DNA of 64,000 bases from Clostridiaceae bacterium (GCA_012841015.1 DUVN01000028.1:39188-103187), one strand, 5' to 3'; positions 1 through 10,638 are shown, counted from the stretch's first letter. Notes: generated by a model from the sequence alone, not told the origin. Translations and numbers: made by a program.

Positions 1-4
1 GAGG

Positions 5-874
5 ATGAAGTATCTAATCGCAAATTCGACGACGGAAGTTCTCGAATTCTTGAAGGAGGCCGGAGGGACAGCCAGTATCCTCGCTGGGGGAACGGATCTG
101 GTGCTCGACATCGAATCAGGCAAAAAGAAGGCCGATGTGCTCATCGATGTTACGCGTATCCCGGAACTGAAAAAAATTGAAGAAGTTGACGGTTTCTTGG
201 AAATCGGTGCAGCCGCCACATTGACCGAGATTCACAGTCACCCGCTCGTCAGAAAGTATTTTCCATCGCTCGTTAAAGCGTGCAAGAAAGTGGGATCAAG
301 GCTGATCCAGAACGTTGCGACACTGGCGGGCAACGTCATTACGGCGCAACCTGCCGCTGATGCTGGTATGGCTCTGTCCGTCCTAGATCCGCGATTTGTC
401 TTAGTCGATGAAGAGGGGACGCGTGAATGCTATGTCGATGACATGTATGCAGGATTTGGGGTCAGCACCTTGGATAGCGGACGCACGTTGATGACAAAAA
501 TTAGAATTCCTCTCCCAAAGGAGAATGAGGCTGCGTCCTTCCAAAGACTGGAACTTCGCAAGTCATTGAGTTTGCCAATGTTGAACGTCGCTGCCATGGC
601 CGCAATTAAAGAGGGGAAGTTTGAGTGGGTACGCCTGAGAATGGCACCTGTGGGCAAAGGTCCCGTTCGCGCTGTAGAGGCGGAGGAATGGCTCGTCGGC
701 AAAGAAGTCTCTGAGGAAACATTTGAACGGGCGGGCGAATTGGCTTTGGAAAATGCAAATCCTCGGAGCAACCCACTGCGCGGTAGTAAAGAGTACAGGG
801 AAGCGACGTTGCCCGTCATGGTCAAGCGCGCGCTGTTAGAGATTGCCACGCAATTGAATGTGATGGAAGGGTAG
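5..874 (+). CDS. Xanthine dehydrogenase family, FAD-binding subunit (CoxM/XdhB-like)
   Basis: ORF with FAD-domain motifs (ILAGGTDL, LIQNVATLAGNV); followed by 2Fe-2S and molybdopterin subunits. Confidence 0.93.
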   Translation: MKYLIANSTTEVLEFLKEAGGTASILAGGTDLVLDIESGKKKADVLIDVTRIPELKKIEEVDGFLEIGAAATLTEIHSHPLVRKYFPSLVKACKKVGSRLIQNVATLAGNVITAQPAADAGMALSVLDPRFVLVDEEGTRECYVDDMYAGFGVSTLDSGRTLMTKIRIPLPKENEAASFQRLELRKSLSLPMLNVAAMAAIKEGKFEWVRLRMAPVGKGPVRAVEAEEWLVGKEVSEETFERAGELALENANPRSNPLRGSKEYREATLPVMVKRALLEIATQLNVMEG

Positions 875-883
875 GGAAAGAAG

Positions 884-1366
884 ATGAAAGAACGTTTAGT
901 GACAACTGTAAACGGTCGGAGAATTGAGCGGTATGTCGATCCCTCGATGAGACTGGTCGATTTTCTTAGAGATGAGTTGCTTTTAACAGGGACGAAGATT
1001 GGGTGTAAGCAAGGCGAATGTGGTGCCTGCACAATCATCATGAACGGGACGGCAGTCTTGTCCTGTATTATGCCAGTCATGAAGGCGATGGATGCGGAAA
1101 TCCTGACGATCGAAGGACTTGAAAAAGATGGTAAACTCCATCCTATTCAGGATGAGTTCATCAAAGGAGGAGCGATCCAGTGCGGTTTCTGCACACCGGG
1201 ATTCATTATGGGAGCAAAAGCGCTTCTCGATGAAAATCCGTCACCGACGAGCGAAGAAGTTCGAGAAGAATTGAGCGGACATATCTGTCGTTGCACTGGA
1301 TACAAAAAGATAGAGGATGCAGTCTTGAAAGCAGCAGAACGCTTAAGGGAGGAAAAAGATGACTAA
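884..1366 (+). CDS. Xanthine dehydrogenase family, (2Fe-2S)-binding subunit (CoxS/XdhC-like)
   Basis: Cys motifs GCKQGECGACT, QCGFCTPG, CRCTGY. Confidence 0.95.
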   Translation: MKERLVTTVNGRRIERYVDPSMRLVDFLRDELLLTGTKIGCKQGECGACTIIMNGTAVLSCIMPVMKAMDAEILTIEGLEKDGKLHPIQDEFIKGGAIQCGFCTPGFIMGAKALLDENPSPTSEEVREELSGHICRCTGYKKIEDAVLKAAERLREEKDD

Positions 1367-3650
1367 GTATGTCGGTAAAAATATTCCGCGGTTGGACGGC
1401 TACGATAAGGCAACGGGGCGCGGTTTGTATACAACGGATATCTACTTGCCCCATATGTTGCATGCTGCTGTCTTGAGAAGTCCGTACGCACACGCTAAGG
1501 TCATTTCAGTCGACGTGTCCGAAGCGGAAAAGATGGAAGGTGTCGTTGCAATCGCGACGAAAGACAATACGCCAAGAACGTATTTCAACGCCACGGCATC
1601 GATGTTTTTGACGAATCTGCCGGATAAACCTGTTTTGGACCAGCAGATCTTTTCTGACGTCGTACGTTATATCGGAGATGAGGTAGCTGCCGTCGCTGCT
1701 GAAACGGAAGCGATTGCGAAAGAGGCCTTGAAGAAAATTAAGGTTGTGTACGAAGAGCTGCCCGCCGTCTATAACGTCGATGATGCGATGAAGGACGGCG
1801 CCCCACAAGTTCAGCCCGATTTTTCGCCCGGGAACAACGTCTGTGGGGGGGTCGTGAAAATCCGTTATGGCGATGCCGAAGCCAATTGGGATAAAGGTGA
1901 AGTATTTGCCGAGACGAAAGTCTACATGCAGCGCATTAAACAGGCTCAATTGGAAACACACGGCGCCGTGGCCGATTATAACCCTAAAGGCCATTTGAAG
2001 GTTTACAGTACGACGCAGACGCCATACCCTGCCAAGATGATTCTTGCGACCATTTTTGATATGCCGGCCAGTAATGTCCACGTCAAAAATCCTCCCTATG
2101 TCGGAGGAGGGTTCGGCGTCCGCATCGGTCTCAGCGCTAAGGCGGAGGCTATCGCGTCAGCTCTCTCGATCCTCGCGAAGCGGCCCGTCAAATACATCTA
2201 TTCGCGGTCGGAAGATTTCCTTACAAGCGATTCGCGGCATGAAGGGTATATCGTGTCGAAGATTTCCGCCATGAAAGATGGAACGTTTGTCGCGCTCGAT
2301 ACGAGGGCTTATATGAACACGGGAGCGTATGCGACGCTCGGTGTCGAGTTGGCAGGTGTCACAGGGGCGAACGGAACATCCGGCGCCTATCGTTTCCCGA
2401 ATATTCATTACGATGGATATGTGATTTATACGAATCAAGAGACAGCTGGAGCTTTTAGAGGGTTCGGGGCCCCTCAGGGAGCTTTTGCGTTGGAGACGTG
2501 TGTCGATCAACTTGCCAAACAGCTTGGACGTGATCCGCTCGACCTTCGTCTACAGAATGCGCTCCGTGACGGCGACGAGTGGTGGTTCCCTTATCCGATC
2601 ACATCGTGCAAACTCATGGACTGCTTGAAAGAGGCAGCGAAGAGTATCGGATGGGACGAGAAGCGTGGGAAAAAACAGACAGGAACGATCCGTAGAGGTG
2701 TAGGAATAGGCTGCGGCACACACGTTAGTAACGGGGCGCCGTTCTGTCTTGACTACAATGCTGCATTTATGCGCATTGAAGTCGACGGTTCGCTCCTCGT
2801 GTCAAGTGCTGTTCCTGAAATTGGCCCCGGTTCGACGACGGGCCTTCTTCAGATTGCAGCGGATGCCGTAGGCGTACCCATGGAGAATGCTCGTTTTGCC
2901 TTTGGCGATACAGATGTTGCGCCGTTCGATGTTGGAAGTCACGCCTCGCGCACGCTTTATTCCGCAGGCTATCTCTTGGTCAGATTGGCCGTCGATTTGA
3001 GGGAACAAATCTTCGAGTGGGCAGGTAAATTTCTCGATGTTGATCCTTCCACGCTCGATCTCGTGGACGGTCAAATCGTCAGTAAGTGTGATGCTGCGGA
3101 ACCGCATATCGAACCGACGCCTCTAAGCTATCTCGCACATCAGGCGCACTTGAGAGCGAAACAGTTCGTTGTAAGCGGTTGCAAGGCTCCCACGAATTCT
3201 CCTCCCTTCCACGCCCATGCCGCCGAAGTCGAAGTCGATATGGAGACAGGTATGATTAAGGTTCTAAAGCTCGCTGCCGCTCACGATGTCGGCGTTGCTG
3301 TCAATCCTATTCTCGTCGAAGGACAGATTGAGAGCGGTTTAATCATGGGGCTCGGATACGCGCTCCGCGAGGAAATGACATATCAGGAAGGCAAAGGTTT
3401 CTACAACGACAGTTACCACAAGTACATGTTGCCGACGATGGATGAGACGCCGGAAATGGAGTCGATTATCGTGGAGGGTTTCGATCCTGACGGACCTTTT
3501 GGCGTCAAGGGAGTAGGCGAGTGCGGCATGATCCCGACAGCTCCTGCTATCGTGGGAGCCGTTGAGGATGCGATCGGTATCAGGTTCTATGAGATACCGT
3601 TGACACCGGGGCGCGTGCTGAAGAAGATCAAGGAGGTATACGGCGACTGA
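1359..3650 (+). CDS. Xanthine dehydrogenase family, molybdenum-binding catalytic subunit (CoxL/XdhA-like)
   Basis: 763 aa; GGGFGVR, GAFRGFGAPQG and GVKGVGECG motifs; overlaps the upstream 2Fe-2S gene. Confidence 0.94.
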   Translation: MTKYVGKNIPRLDGYDKATGRGLYTTDIYLPHMLHAAVLRSPYAHAKVISVDVSEAEKMEGVVAIATKDNTPRTYFNATASMFLTNLPDKPVLDQQIFSDVVRYIGDEVAAVAAETEAIAKEALKKIKVVYEELPAVYNVDDAMKDGAPQVQPDFSPGNNVCGGVVKIRYGDAEANWDKGEVFAETKVYMQRIKQAQLETHGAVADYNPKGHLKVYSTTQTPYPAKMILATIFDMPASNVHVKNPPYVGGGFGVRIGLSAKAEAIASALSILAKRPVKYIYSRSEDFLTSDSRHEGYIVSKISAMKDGTFVALDTRAYMNTGAYATLGVELAGVTGANGTSGAYRFPNIHYDGYVIYTNQETAGAFRGFGAPQGAFALETCVDQLAKQLGRDPLDLRLQNALRDGDEWWFPYPITSCKLMDCLKEAAKSIGWDEKRGKKQTGTIRRGVGIGCGTHVSNGAPFCLDYNAAFMRIEVDGSLLVSSAVPEIGPGSTTGLLQIAADAVGVPMENARFAFGDTDVAPFDVGSHASRTLYSAGYLLVRLAVDLREQIFEWAGKFLDVDPSTLDLVDGQIVSKCDAAEPHIEPTPLSYLAHQAHLRAKQFVVSGCKAPTNSPPFHAHAAEVEVDMETGMIKVLKLAAAHDVGVAVNPILVEGQIESGLIMGLGYALREEMTYQEGKGFYNDSYHKYMLPTMDETPEMESIIVEGFDPDGPFGVKGVGECGMIPTAPAIVGAVEDAIGIRFYEIPLTPGRVLKKIKEVYGD

Positions 3651-3810
3651 GTGATCATATTTCTGAAAGCAACTGGAAATCAGGCGACAGTCTGACGAGA
3701 TAAGTGAAGTACAACTTGCATGAGCTTGACCATACGGCAGGAATTGCTATTTGTTGACACATATAGAATAAGGAGGCTATGGTGAGCTCGAGCAGGTAAG
3801 TATCTGTTCA

Positions 3811-3830
3811 CGTAGATACCGATATCTACG
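3811..3830. terminator. Perfect 8-bp inverted repeat between convergent genes
   Basis: CGTAGATA-CCGA-TATCTACG; overlaps the stop codon of the minus-strand CDS. Confidence 0.4.
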
Positions 3831-4977
3831 GAGCACCCACCATTTCGATATAAGCTAGGAGGAGGTCGACGACTTGACCGTATGTCTTGACGCCGGCATC
3901 CTCCTTGTTTGCTTTCAGATAAGCGTCGTTGACTGCCGATGAAAACGTTGCAATTGGTGTCTCAAAAGCTTCCCAATACTCTCTTTCTGATTCTAAATCA
4001 CGAGCGATCGCCGGTGTGATGTGCGCATACGCATTCGACCATCGTTCATAATCTTCTGCGTAGAGTTTGTCGCTCAATTGCTTCCACGCGCTCAGTAAGC
4101 CAGAATAACGCCAAACAGGATCAGGATGATAAAGACAACTGATGTACGCTGCGAGGTTCGCATCATCTTCGCGCGCAAAACCGCGCGCGTGAGCGATCTC
4201 ATGAGCCGTCATTGCAGGAATGCCATAGTCGGGCTGATCGGTGTTGACGTTTACTTCGACAAAGAGCGGCATATACATGCCGACGATATGCGTGTACGAC
4301 CAGTATCGAGACAGAATAACGTTTTTTGGAATTGGGCGCACTGAACTTTTTAGTGCGGGAAAGACTTCACCTGCCTTTTCCCAACCGCGATAGGAGTCTT
4401 TGAACAGATCTCGAGTAGAATCGATCATCAAGACGCCGTTTTTATCTTCCGGCAGACCTTCACGCACCTCACCGGCAGCTCGAGCAAAAGCGATGGTTGC
4501 GTTTTCGAGCTCATCAGCGGGACGCTCTTTGACGACAAGCCCTAGTGATTCAGCGAGAGGGGAGCGCGCGTAATGGATGCCATGAAATGTGAAAAAGAGT
4601 GAAAGCGCGTACAGAGCGATCGTGAGCACGATGAGCACTGTTTTGAGGAGTCGCTGCCATCGCCAAGCAGGATGCCGAATGAACCTTACGATTCCGCGTA
4701 TTGCGAGCACGATAAGAGCGAGCGATCCTCCGACAACGAAAAGTTCAGTCAATGAAAAGGGGATAAGGTTAGTAAGAGACGACCATATCTTAGCCAGAGG
4801 TTGGAAGATTTTTTTCGAGTAAATGTCAGCTATGAGAGCATACTTGAAAGCAGCCTCACGCAGAACGAAGAGAACGAGCACGATGAAAAGAGCGATACCG
4901 AGAGCGACGCTGGCGGCGAACAGGTCCGGTTGCTGTATTTCGTTAAGTCTTCGTTTTTTTTCCTTTCTTCGCTTCAT
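3826..4977 (-). CDS. DUF3810-like multi-pass membrane protein with HExxH (HEIAHARG) metallopeptidase-like motif
   Basis: 383 aa; several N-terminal hydrophobic segments; HEIAHARGF motif. Confidence 0.8.
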   Translation of the reverse strand: MKRRKEKKRRLNEIQQPDLFAASVALGIALFIVLVLFVLREAAFKYALIADIYSKKIFQPLAKIWSSLTNLIPFSLTELFVVGGSLALIVLAIRGIVRFIRHPAWRWQRLLKTVLIVLTIALYALSLFFTFHGIHYARSPLAESLGLVVKERPADELENATIAFARAAGEVREGLPEDKNGVLMIDSTRDLFKDSYRGWEKAGEVFPALKSSVRPIPKNVILSRYWSYTHIVGMYMPLFVEVNVNTDQPDYGIPAMTAHEIAHARGFAREDDANLAAYISCLYHPDPVWRYSGLLSAWKQLSDKLYAEDYERWSNAYAHITPAIARDLESEREYWEAFETPIATFSSAVNDAYLKANKEDAGVKTYGQVVDLLLAYIEMVGAP

Positions 4978-5140
4978 CCCATCTGTTTGTCCTGTTGTGG
5001 TGGTGATGATACACGTGAGAGACTACGTTCACGTTGCACGGAGTTAGAGTAACAGTCACATAGAAAACTGCCAAAAGTGGTACACGCCGTCGTGTACGAC
5101 TGTTTTTATTAGTGGTGACCGGGTATCGTAGAACAGATAA

Positions 5141-5182
5141 GGGACTGTTTTAGACGCCGAAGTAAGGCGTAAAGACAGTCCC
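5141..5182 (-). terminator. Hairpin terminator downstream of thrS
   Basis: GGGACTGT...ACAGTCCC arms with inner ACGCC/GGCGT pairing, just 3' of the minus-strand thrS. Confidence 0.55.
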
Positions 5183-5218
5183 GTATGTAATCCGATATTC
5201 ATATGATCAGTCGCTACG

Positions 5219-7048
5219 TCATTCGCTTTGATTGACGGCCGCTGCATCATACCTCGTTGAATTAAGCTCGCGCACTTTGTCGACAAACTCTTCAATACTC
5301 AACGATCCGATGTTACCCTCATCGCGGCTACGGACGGACAATGTCTTGTACTCCGCTTCACGGTCGCCGACAACGAGCATATAGGGGACTTTGGCGAGCT
5401 GCGCTTCACGGATCTTGTAGCCAATTTTCTCGTCGCGTATGTCGAGTTCAGCACGGAACCCCTGATTTCTCAATTGTTTGACAACTTCCTCAGCATACGC
5501 AGAATTCTGTTGAGAAATCGACAGGATGCGTACTTGCTCCGGCGAGAGCCAGAACGGGAATTTGCCACCGTAATGCTCGATCAAGATCGCTATAAAGCGC
5601 TCAATGGCGCCTAATGCCGTGCGATGGACAACGATCGGGCGGTGTTTTGCGCCGTCTGAACCTGTATACTCGAGATTAAATCGCTGCGGCATCTGAAAAT
5701 CTAGTTGAATCGTTCCGCACTGCCAGCCGCGACCGATCGCATCTTCAATATGAAAATCGATCTTCGGCCCGTAGAACGCGCCATCCCCAGGGTTGATACG
5801 GTAGTCGGTACCGAGGTCTTCTAAGACCTTTTGCAAGACGCTCTCAGCACGATTCCAGTCCTCGACGTCGCCCATAGAATTTTCCGGTCTCGTCGAAAGT
5901 TCCACACGGTAACGGAAGCCAAATGCTCGGTAGATGCGGTCGATGAGACGGATGATGCCGCTGACCTCATCCTCAATCTGATCTGGCGTCATGAAGAGAT
6001 GCGCGTCATCTTGTGTGAAAGCGCGCACGCGCATGAGTCCATGCAACGTCCCCGATTTTTCATGGCGGTGGACGAGTCCAAGTTCGCCCATCCGCAAAGG
6101 GAGGTCGCGGTAGGAATGCGGTTTGTTTTTATAAATCAGCATGCCTCCGGGGCAGTTCATCGGCTTAACTGCGTAGTCCTGCTCGTCGATCACGACTGTG
6201 TACATGTTGTCTTTGTAGTGATCCCAGTGACCTGATTCCTCCCACAGAGAGCGAGCGAGGATCATTGGCGTGGAGACGAGCACGTATCCGGCCTCACGGT
6301 GAAGCTCTTTCCAGTAGTCGATCAACAAATCGCGTAGCACCATACCCTTCGGAAGGAAAAATGGAAAACCGGGCCCCGCGTCTGACGTCATGAATAACTC
6401 AAGTTCCCTGCCCAATTTTCGGTGGTCGCGCAATTTTGCTTCTTCCAACTGCTTCAGATAGCGATCAAGCTGTTCTTTTTTTGGATAGGAGACGCCGTAA
6501 ATACGTGTAAGCATCTTATTCTTTTCATCGCCGTGCCAGTATGCGCCCGATACGCTCAGAAGCTTAAAGGCTTTGATTTGCTTAGTGTATCGGATGTGAG
6601 GTCCCGCGCAGAGATCGGTAAAGTCGTCCTGCGTATAGAAGGATATTTCCTCGTCCTCTGGCAACGCCAAAACCATCTCGAGTTTATAGGGTTCATCTTG
6701 TTTCTTGACGTACTCGATCGCCTCGTCGCGCGGCAACGTAAAGCGCTCAATTTTGTAATTTGCTTTCGCAATTTTCTTCATCTCTTCTTCGATAGCAGGG
6801 AGATCGTCTACTGTAAACCCTCCTTCACGATCAAAGTCGTAGTAAAAGCCATTTTCAATTGCAGGGCCAATCGCTAGCTTTGTCTCCGGAAAAAGTCGTT
6901 TTACGGCGTGCGCAAGAAGGTGGGAACTACTATGCCAGAATGCATGCATATCCTGATCATTTTTCACGCCATCCGCTGTCGTCGTCATCACGACCTGTTC
7001 TTTCTTATCTTCGGCGGGAAGATGTTGTCGTTTTGCTTCGTCCGGCAT
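5219..7048 (-). CDS. thrS: Threonine--tRNA ligase (TGS domain apparently absent)
   Basis: 609 aa; SSSHLLAHAVKRLFPETKLAIGPAIENGFYYDFD (editing/SAD region), MNCPGGMLIYK, HRTALGAIERF class II motifs. Confidence 0.95.
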   Translation of the reverse strand: MPDEAKRQHLPAEDKKEQVVMTTTADGVKNDQDMHAFWHSSSHLLAHAVKRLFPETKLAIGPAIENGFYYDFDREGGFTVDDLPAIEEEMKKIAKANYKIERFTLPRDEAIEYVKKQDEPYKLEMVLALPEDEEISFYTQDDFTDLCAGPHIRYTKQIKAFKLLSVSGAYWHGDEKNKMLTRIYGVSYPKKEQLDRYLKQLEEAKLRDHRKLGRELELFMTSDAGPGFPFFLPKGMVLRDLLIDYWKELHREAGYVLVSTPMILARSLWEESGHWDHYKDNMYTVVIDEQDYAVKPMNCPGGMLIYKNKPHSYRDLPLRMGELGLVHRHEKSGTLHGLMRVRAFTQDDAHLFMTPDQIEDEVSGIIRLIDRIYRAFGFRYRVELSTRPENSMGDVEDWNRAESVLQKVLEDLGTDYRINPGDGAFYGPKIDFHIEDAIGRGWQCGTIQLDFQMPQRFNLEYTGSDGAKHRPIVVHRTALGAIERFIAILIEHYGGKFPFWLSPEQVRILSISQQNSAYAEEVVKQLRNQGFRAELDIRDEKIGYKIREAQLAKVPYMLVVGDREAEYKTLSVRSRDEGNIGSLSIEEFVDKVRELNSTRYDAAAVNQSE

Positions 7049-7078
7049 ATCAGTATCTCCTTTTCATAAATTTTTGTG

Positions 7079-7096
7079 GTGCCAGACAAATGGCAC
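7079..7096 (-). promoter_or_regulatory. Hairpin in thrS 5' leader
   Basis: Perfect 6-bp inverted repeat GTGCCA-(6)-TGGCAC about 30 nt upstream of the thrS start. Confidence 0.35.
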
Positions 7097-7298
7097 TCAG
7101 TTTTTGTCCTACTGTCGGTATACATGAATCAGAGTCTACCGATTGGACGCTACTGTAAAGAATAGCCCAGCCACAAAAGAATGGCAATCATGTAACGTTA
7201 CACCACAGCAGGGCGCTGCATGAGGTAATCTGCGATAAAGAGTCCAAAGCTGCTTACAAATACTGCGATCGGACCAAATGCACCCAGTACTTTTAGTC

Positions 7299-8276
7299 TC
7301 AGGAATCAGTATCCACGTGAGAGCAATACCATTCATCGAACGCTTCAACTTCGTTCCGATACGGCAGTGACGGTTGTGCCCCCATTCTTGTCACACTGAT
7401 AGCAGATGCTTTCGTTGCGAACTCAATCGCCTGACTAAGTTCGGTCGTTGTGGGAATGAAGGCGTCGGAAGACCGTCCTGTCATCAAACGGTCAATTTCG
7501 CATGCGACGGCGCCGTTGAAACAATCGCCCGCCGCTGTCGTGTCAACGGCGTTGACGCGGTAGGCAGGGAAATGCTTGATGTCACCGCCGCGGCTGATTG
7601 AGAGCGAACCATATGAACCGAGTGTGACGATGAGCGATTTGACGCCGCGCCGATGGAGCACACGTGCCGCTTCAATTTGCTGAGGGTATGTGCCTGTCGG
7701 TAGTCCAGTTAAAAGTGCCAATTCGCTCTCATTCGGTGTCAAGAGATCGATAAGACCATAAGCATCAGAACGAAGCCCCTGGGCTGGTGCAGGATTGAGA
7801 ATCGTAAAGACACCTTCTTCACGCGCGATCGAAAGTGATTTGTACACGGCGTCCATGGGGATTTCAAGTTGAAGAAGGAGAACGCGTGACTGCGCAATGA
7901 CAGGGCGCAGCGTCTCAATCGACTCTTCAGTGAACGTGTGATTCGCTCCCGAGACGACTGTGATACGGTTCTGGCCTTTTGCATCTACGAGAATCACGGC
8001 GATTCCCGTCGGGACGCCATCGATTTTCTCGATAACTGCGCCGTCAGCAAATTCTTGACGAAGTCCCTTGAGGATAACATCACCAAATGAATCATTGCCC
8101 ACGCGCCCGACCATGGTCGTTTTTGCACCGCATCGGGCGGCCGCTACGGCCTGATTTGCGCCTTTCCCGCCAAAAATCTGTTGAAAGTCGTTGCCAAGAA
8201 CCGTCTCGCCTGCCTCTGGGGCTCTCTTGGTCGTCACAACGAGATCCATATTGATACTACCGATGACAGTGATCAT
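7299..8276 (-). CDS. rbsK: Ribokinase (PfkB family); start chosen at internal ATG
   Basis: MITVIGSINMDLVV, GGKGANQAVAAAR, NAVDTTAAGDCFNGA; AAGGAGA RBS upstream of ATG at 8276. Confidence 0.9.
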   Translation of the reverse strand: MITVIGSINMDLVVTTKRAPEAGETVLGNDFQQIFGGKGANQAVAAARCGAKTTMVGRVGNDSFGDVILKGLRQEFADGAVIEKIDGVPTGIAVILVDAKGQNRITVVSGANHTFTEESIETLRPVIAQSRVLLLQLEIPMDAVYKSLSIAREEGVFTILNPAPAQGLRSDAYGLIDLLTPNESELALLTGLPTGTYPQQIEAARVLHRRGVKSLIVTLGSYGSLSISRGGDIKHFPAYRVNAVDTTAAGDCFNGAVACEIDRLMTGRSSDAFIPTTTELSQAIEFATKASAISVTRMGAQPSLPYRNEVEAFDEWYCSHVDTDS

Positions 8277-8619
8277 GCAAAAAATCTCCTTTATATTCTG
8301 ATTTTTGAAGCATATCAATTCTTTTCTCCGTCAGGTTGATGTTCCCATCACCATTCTGTGATGGCGTTGAAAGACCGTTGAGGAGAATTCTTTCATGTCT
8401 ATGTCTCAGTATAACACCGTTACATTCGTCAGAATGTTATAAGCAACACATCGTCCGCACGTAGAAAATTAACAATTAGATCACAGTTTACGAACACGAG
8501 CAAAATCTCTATACTTACTTAGGTTGGGTCTATCCGCGGTCTGTCTGAGCACATGACGTGCTACAGTATGACGGGCTCAACTTATTCGACTCGTCGCGGA
8601 ACGATCTAAAGTAAGGTGA

Positions 8620-10446
8620 TTGATGGATATTTTTTCATTTGCGAGCCTACTCGGTGGACTTGCGCTGTTCCTCTATGGGATGAAGGAGATGGGCGATGGC
8701 TTGATGCTCCTCTCGGGATCCAAACTTAAGGATTTGCTCGGGCGTGTGACATCTAATCCGTTCAAGGCCGTTCTCTTAGGGACCGGCATTACATCGATTA
8801 TTCAATCATCCTCAGCAACAACCGTGATGGTCGTCGGACTTGTCAATGCCGGATTGCTCTCGCTAACACAGTCAATTGGGGTCATTATGGGTGCCAACAT
8901 TGGTACGACAACGACGGCATGGATTCTCAGTCTCGGGACAATCGGTGCCGGCAGCACGTATTTTAATTTACTCAAGCCGTCCTTTTTCGCACCTTTGATC
9001 GCATTTTTCGCTGTTGCTGTTCTCATGTTCGTCAAAGACGAGAAAAAGCGAAACATCAGTAAAATCGCGATTGGTTTTGCTGTACTCATGTTCGGAATGC
9101 AGGCGATGAGCAATGCTGTTATACCGCTTGCCGATTCGCCTGAATTTTGCGAACTGTTCATCCGTTTCAAAAATCCGTTATTAGGTCTGCTCGTCGGCGC
9201 TGTCCTTACGGCGATCCTTCAGAGCTCTTCGGCTTCAATCGGTATTTTACAGGCACTTTCTGCTACTGGAGTTGTTACGTACGGATCGGCGATTCCTATT
9301 ATTCTCGGTCAGAATATTGGCACGTGTGTCACTGCTATGCTCTCGAGCATTAACACGTCGAAGAATGCAAGGCGATCGGCTTTAATTCACTTATTTTTCA
9401 ACATGATCGGTAGCATTGTTTTTATTTCGGTCTTTTACTCGATCAACCTCATTCGTCCCTTTTCATTTCTCGACGACAGCGTAGGAGCAGTCAACATCGC
9501 GATTTTCAATACGCTTTACAACACGTTGAATACACTGCTTCTTCTGCCATTCCGCAACAAGCTCGTCCATCTTGTGACGTGTATTCTGCCTGATGGCAAG
9601 CGTGGTGAAGAAGTACCTGAAAAACAAAATGTTTTCGGAGTGCTGGAGAAGCGTTTCCTTGAATCGCCCGGCCTAGCAGTCGCACAGAGCCGTCAGGTCG
9701 CCTGTCAGATGGCGAAACTCGTAAAGCACCATTTTGAAATTTCGATCGGCTTACTCCATTCGTTTGACGCTCAGCTTTACCAAGAAAGTCGCGATGTTGA
9801 GAAGCATGTCGACGAGTACGAAGACCATCTCGGTACCTATATGGTCCAGATCAGTACGCGCCAATTAACGGACCATGATACTCGTATCTTGACGCAAATG
9901 ATGCAGAGCATCGGAGATCTCGAGCGTATTTCAGACCACTCGTATAGCATCGCGCTCTCAGCGAGAGATATGTATGATCGTAAACTCACTTTTTCCAAGG
10001 CTGCTCAAAACGAGATTGCTACTCAGGAGCGAGCTCTGCAAGATTTGCTCGATATGACGATTGAAGCGTTCTGTGACGATAACCTTGAGCTTGCCGCGCG
10101 CGTAGAGCCATTGGAAGAAGTGATCGACGGGTTGAATGACGAATTGCGCGTACGCCATGTGAAGAGACTTCAGAACGGGCGCTGTACACTCGAACTCGGT
10201 TTTATTTTCAATGACCTTTTGACTGGCATGGAGAGGATTGCTGACCACTGTTCGAACATCGCCGTCTGCATGATTGAGCTTTCCCAAGAGAGTTTGGATC
10301 ATCACATTTTCTTGAGATCACTAAAGGACAGCGAGGAGTTTCATCGGATGGTCAGGTACTATCGGGAGCATTACATCCTGCCTGAGATATCGACAACTGA
10401 TTACGCTGAGCAGATCTCTCTTGAGGAAACGCTCGCGAATCGGTAA
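8620..10446 (+). CDS. Na/Pi cotransporter family protein with C-terminal PhoU-like domain
   Basis: Two QSSSA repeats (IIQSSSATTVM, ILQSSSASIGI), multiple TM segments, PhoU-like C-terminus. Confidence 0.92.
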   Translation: MMDIFSFASLLGGLALFLYGMKEMGDGLMLLSGSKLKDLLGRVTSNPFKAVLLGTGITSIIQSSSATTVMVVGLVNAGLLSLTQSIGVIMGANIGTTTTAWILSLGTIGAGSTYFNLLKPSFFAPLIAFFAVAVLMFVKDEKKRNISKIAIGFAVLMFGMQAMSNAVIPLADSPEFCELFIRFKNPLLGLLVGAVLTAILQSSSASIGILQALSATGVVTYGSAIPIILGQNIGTCVTAMLSSINTSKNARRSALIHLFFNMIGSIVFISVFYSINLIRPFSFLDDSVGAVNIAIFNTLYNTLNTLLLLPFRNKLVHLVTCILPDGKRGEEVPEKQNVFGVLEKRFLESPGLAVAQSRQVACQMAKLVKHHFEISIGLLHSFDAQLYQESRDVEKHVDEYEDHLGTYMVQISTRQLTDHDTRILTQMMQSIGDLERISDHSYSIALSARDMYDRKLTFSKAAQNEIATQERALQDLLDMTIEAFCDDNLELAARVEPLEEVIDGLNDELRVRHVKRLQNGRCTLELGFIFNDLLTGMERIADHCSNIAVCMIELSQESLDHHIFLRSLKDSEEFHRMVRYYREHYILPEISTTDYAEQISLEETLANR

Positions 10447-10638
10447 CTTCATTGTCTACAAAAGAAGAGTACACCTACAGCGTGAGTGATGAGCTAAGGC
10501 ATCGGCAATCCTTTGTGCGTCTTTGAAGGGTAAACATAGATGAGTTCTCCTAGATGGACATTACACGAAGACTGCAGCATATTATTCTGATGTGAGTAGG
10601 GCAGGCCGCCTAACAACCCTTTGGCTATTTTTGGTTTG

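Noticed and set aside
430-1080. 216-aa minus-strand ORF
   Set aside because: Antisense to the well-supported XDH FAD and 2Fe-2S genes; low-complexity Ser-rich translation with no motif.
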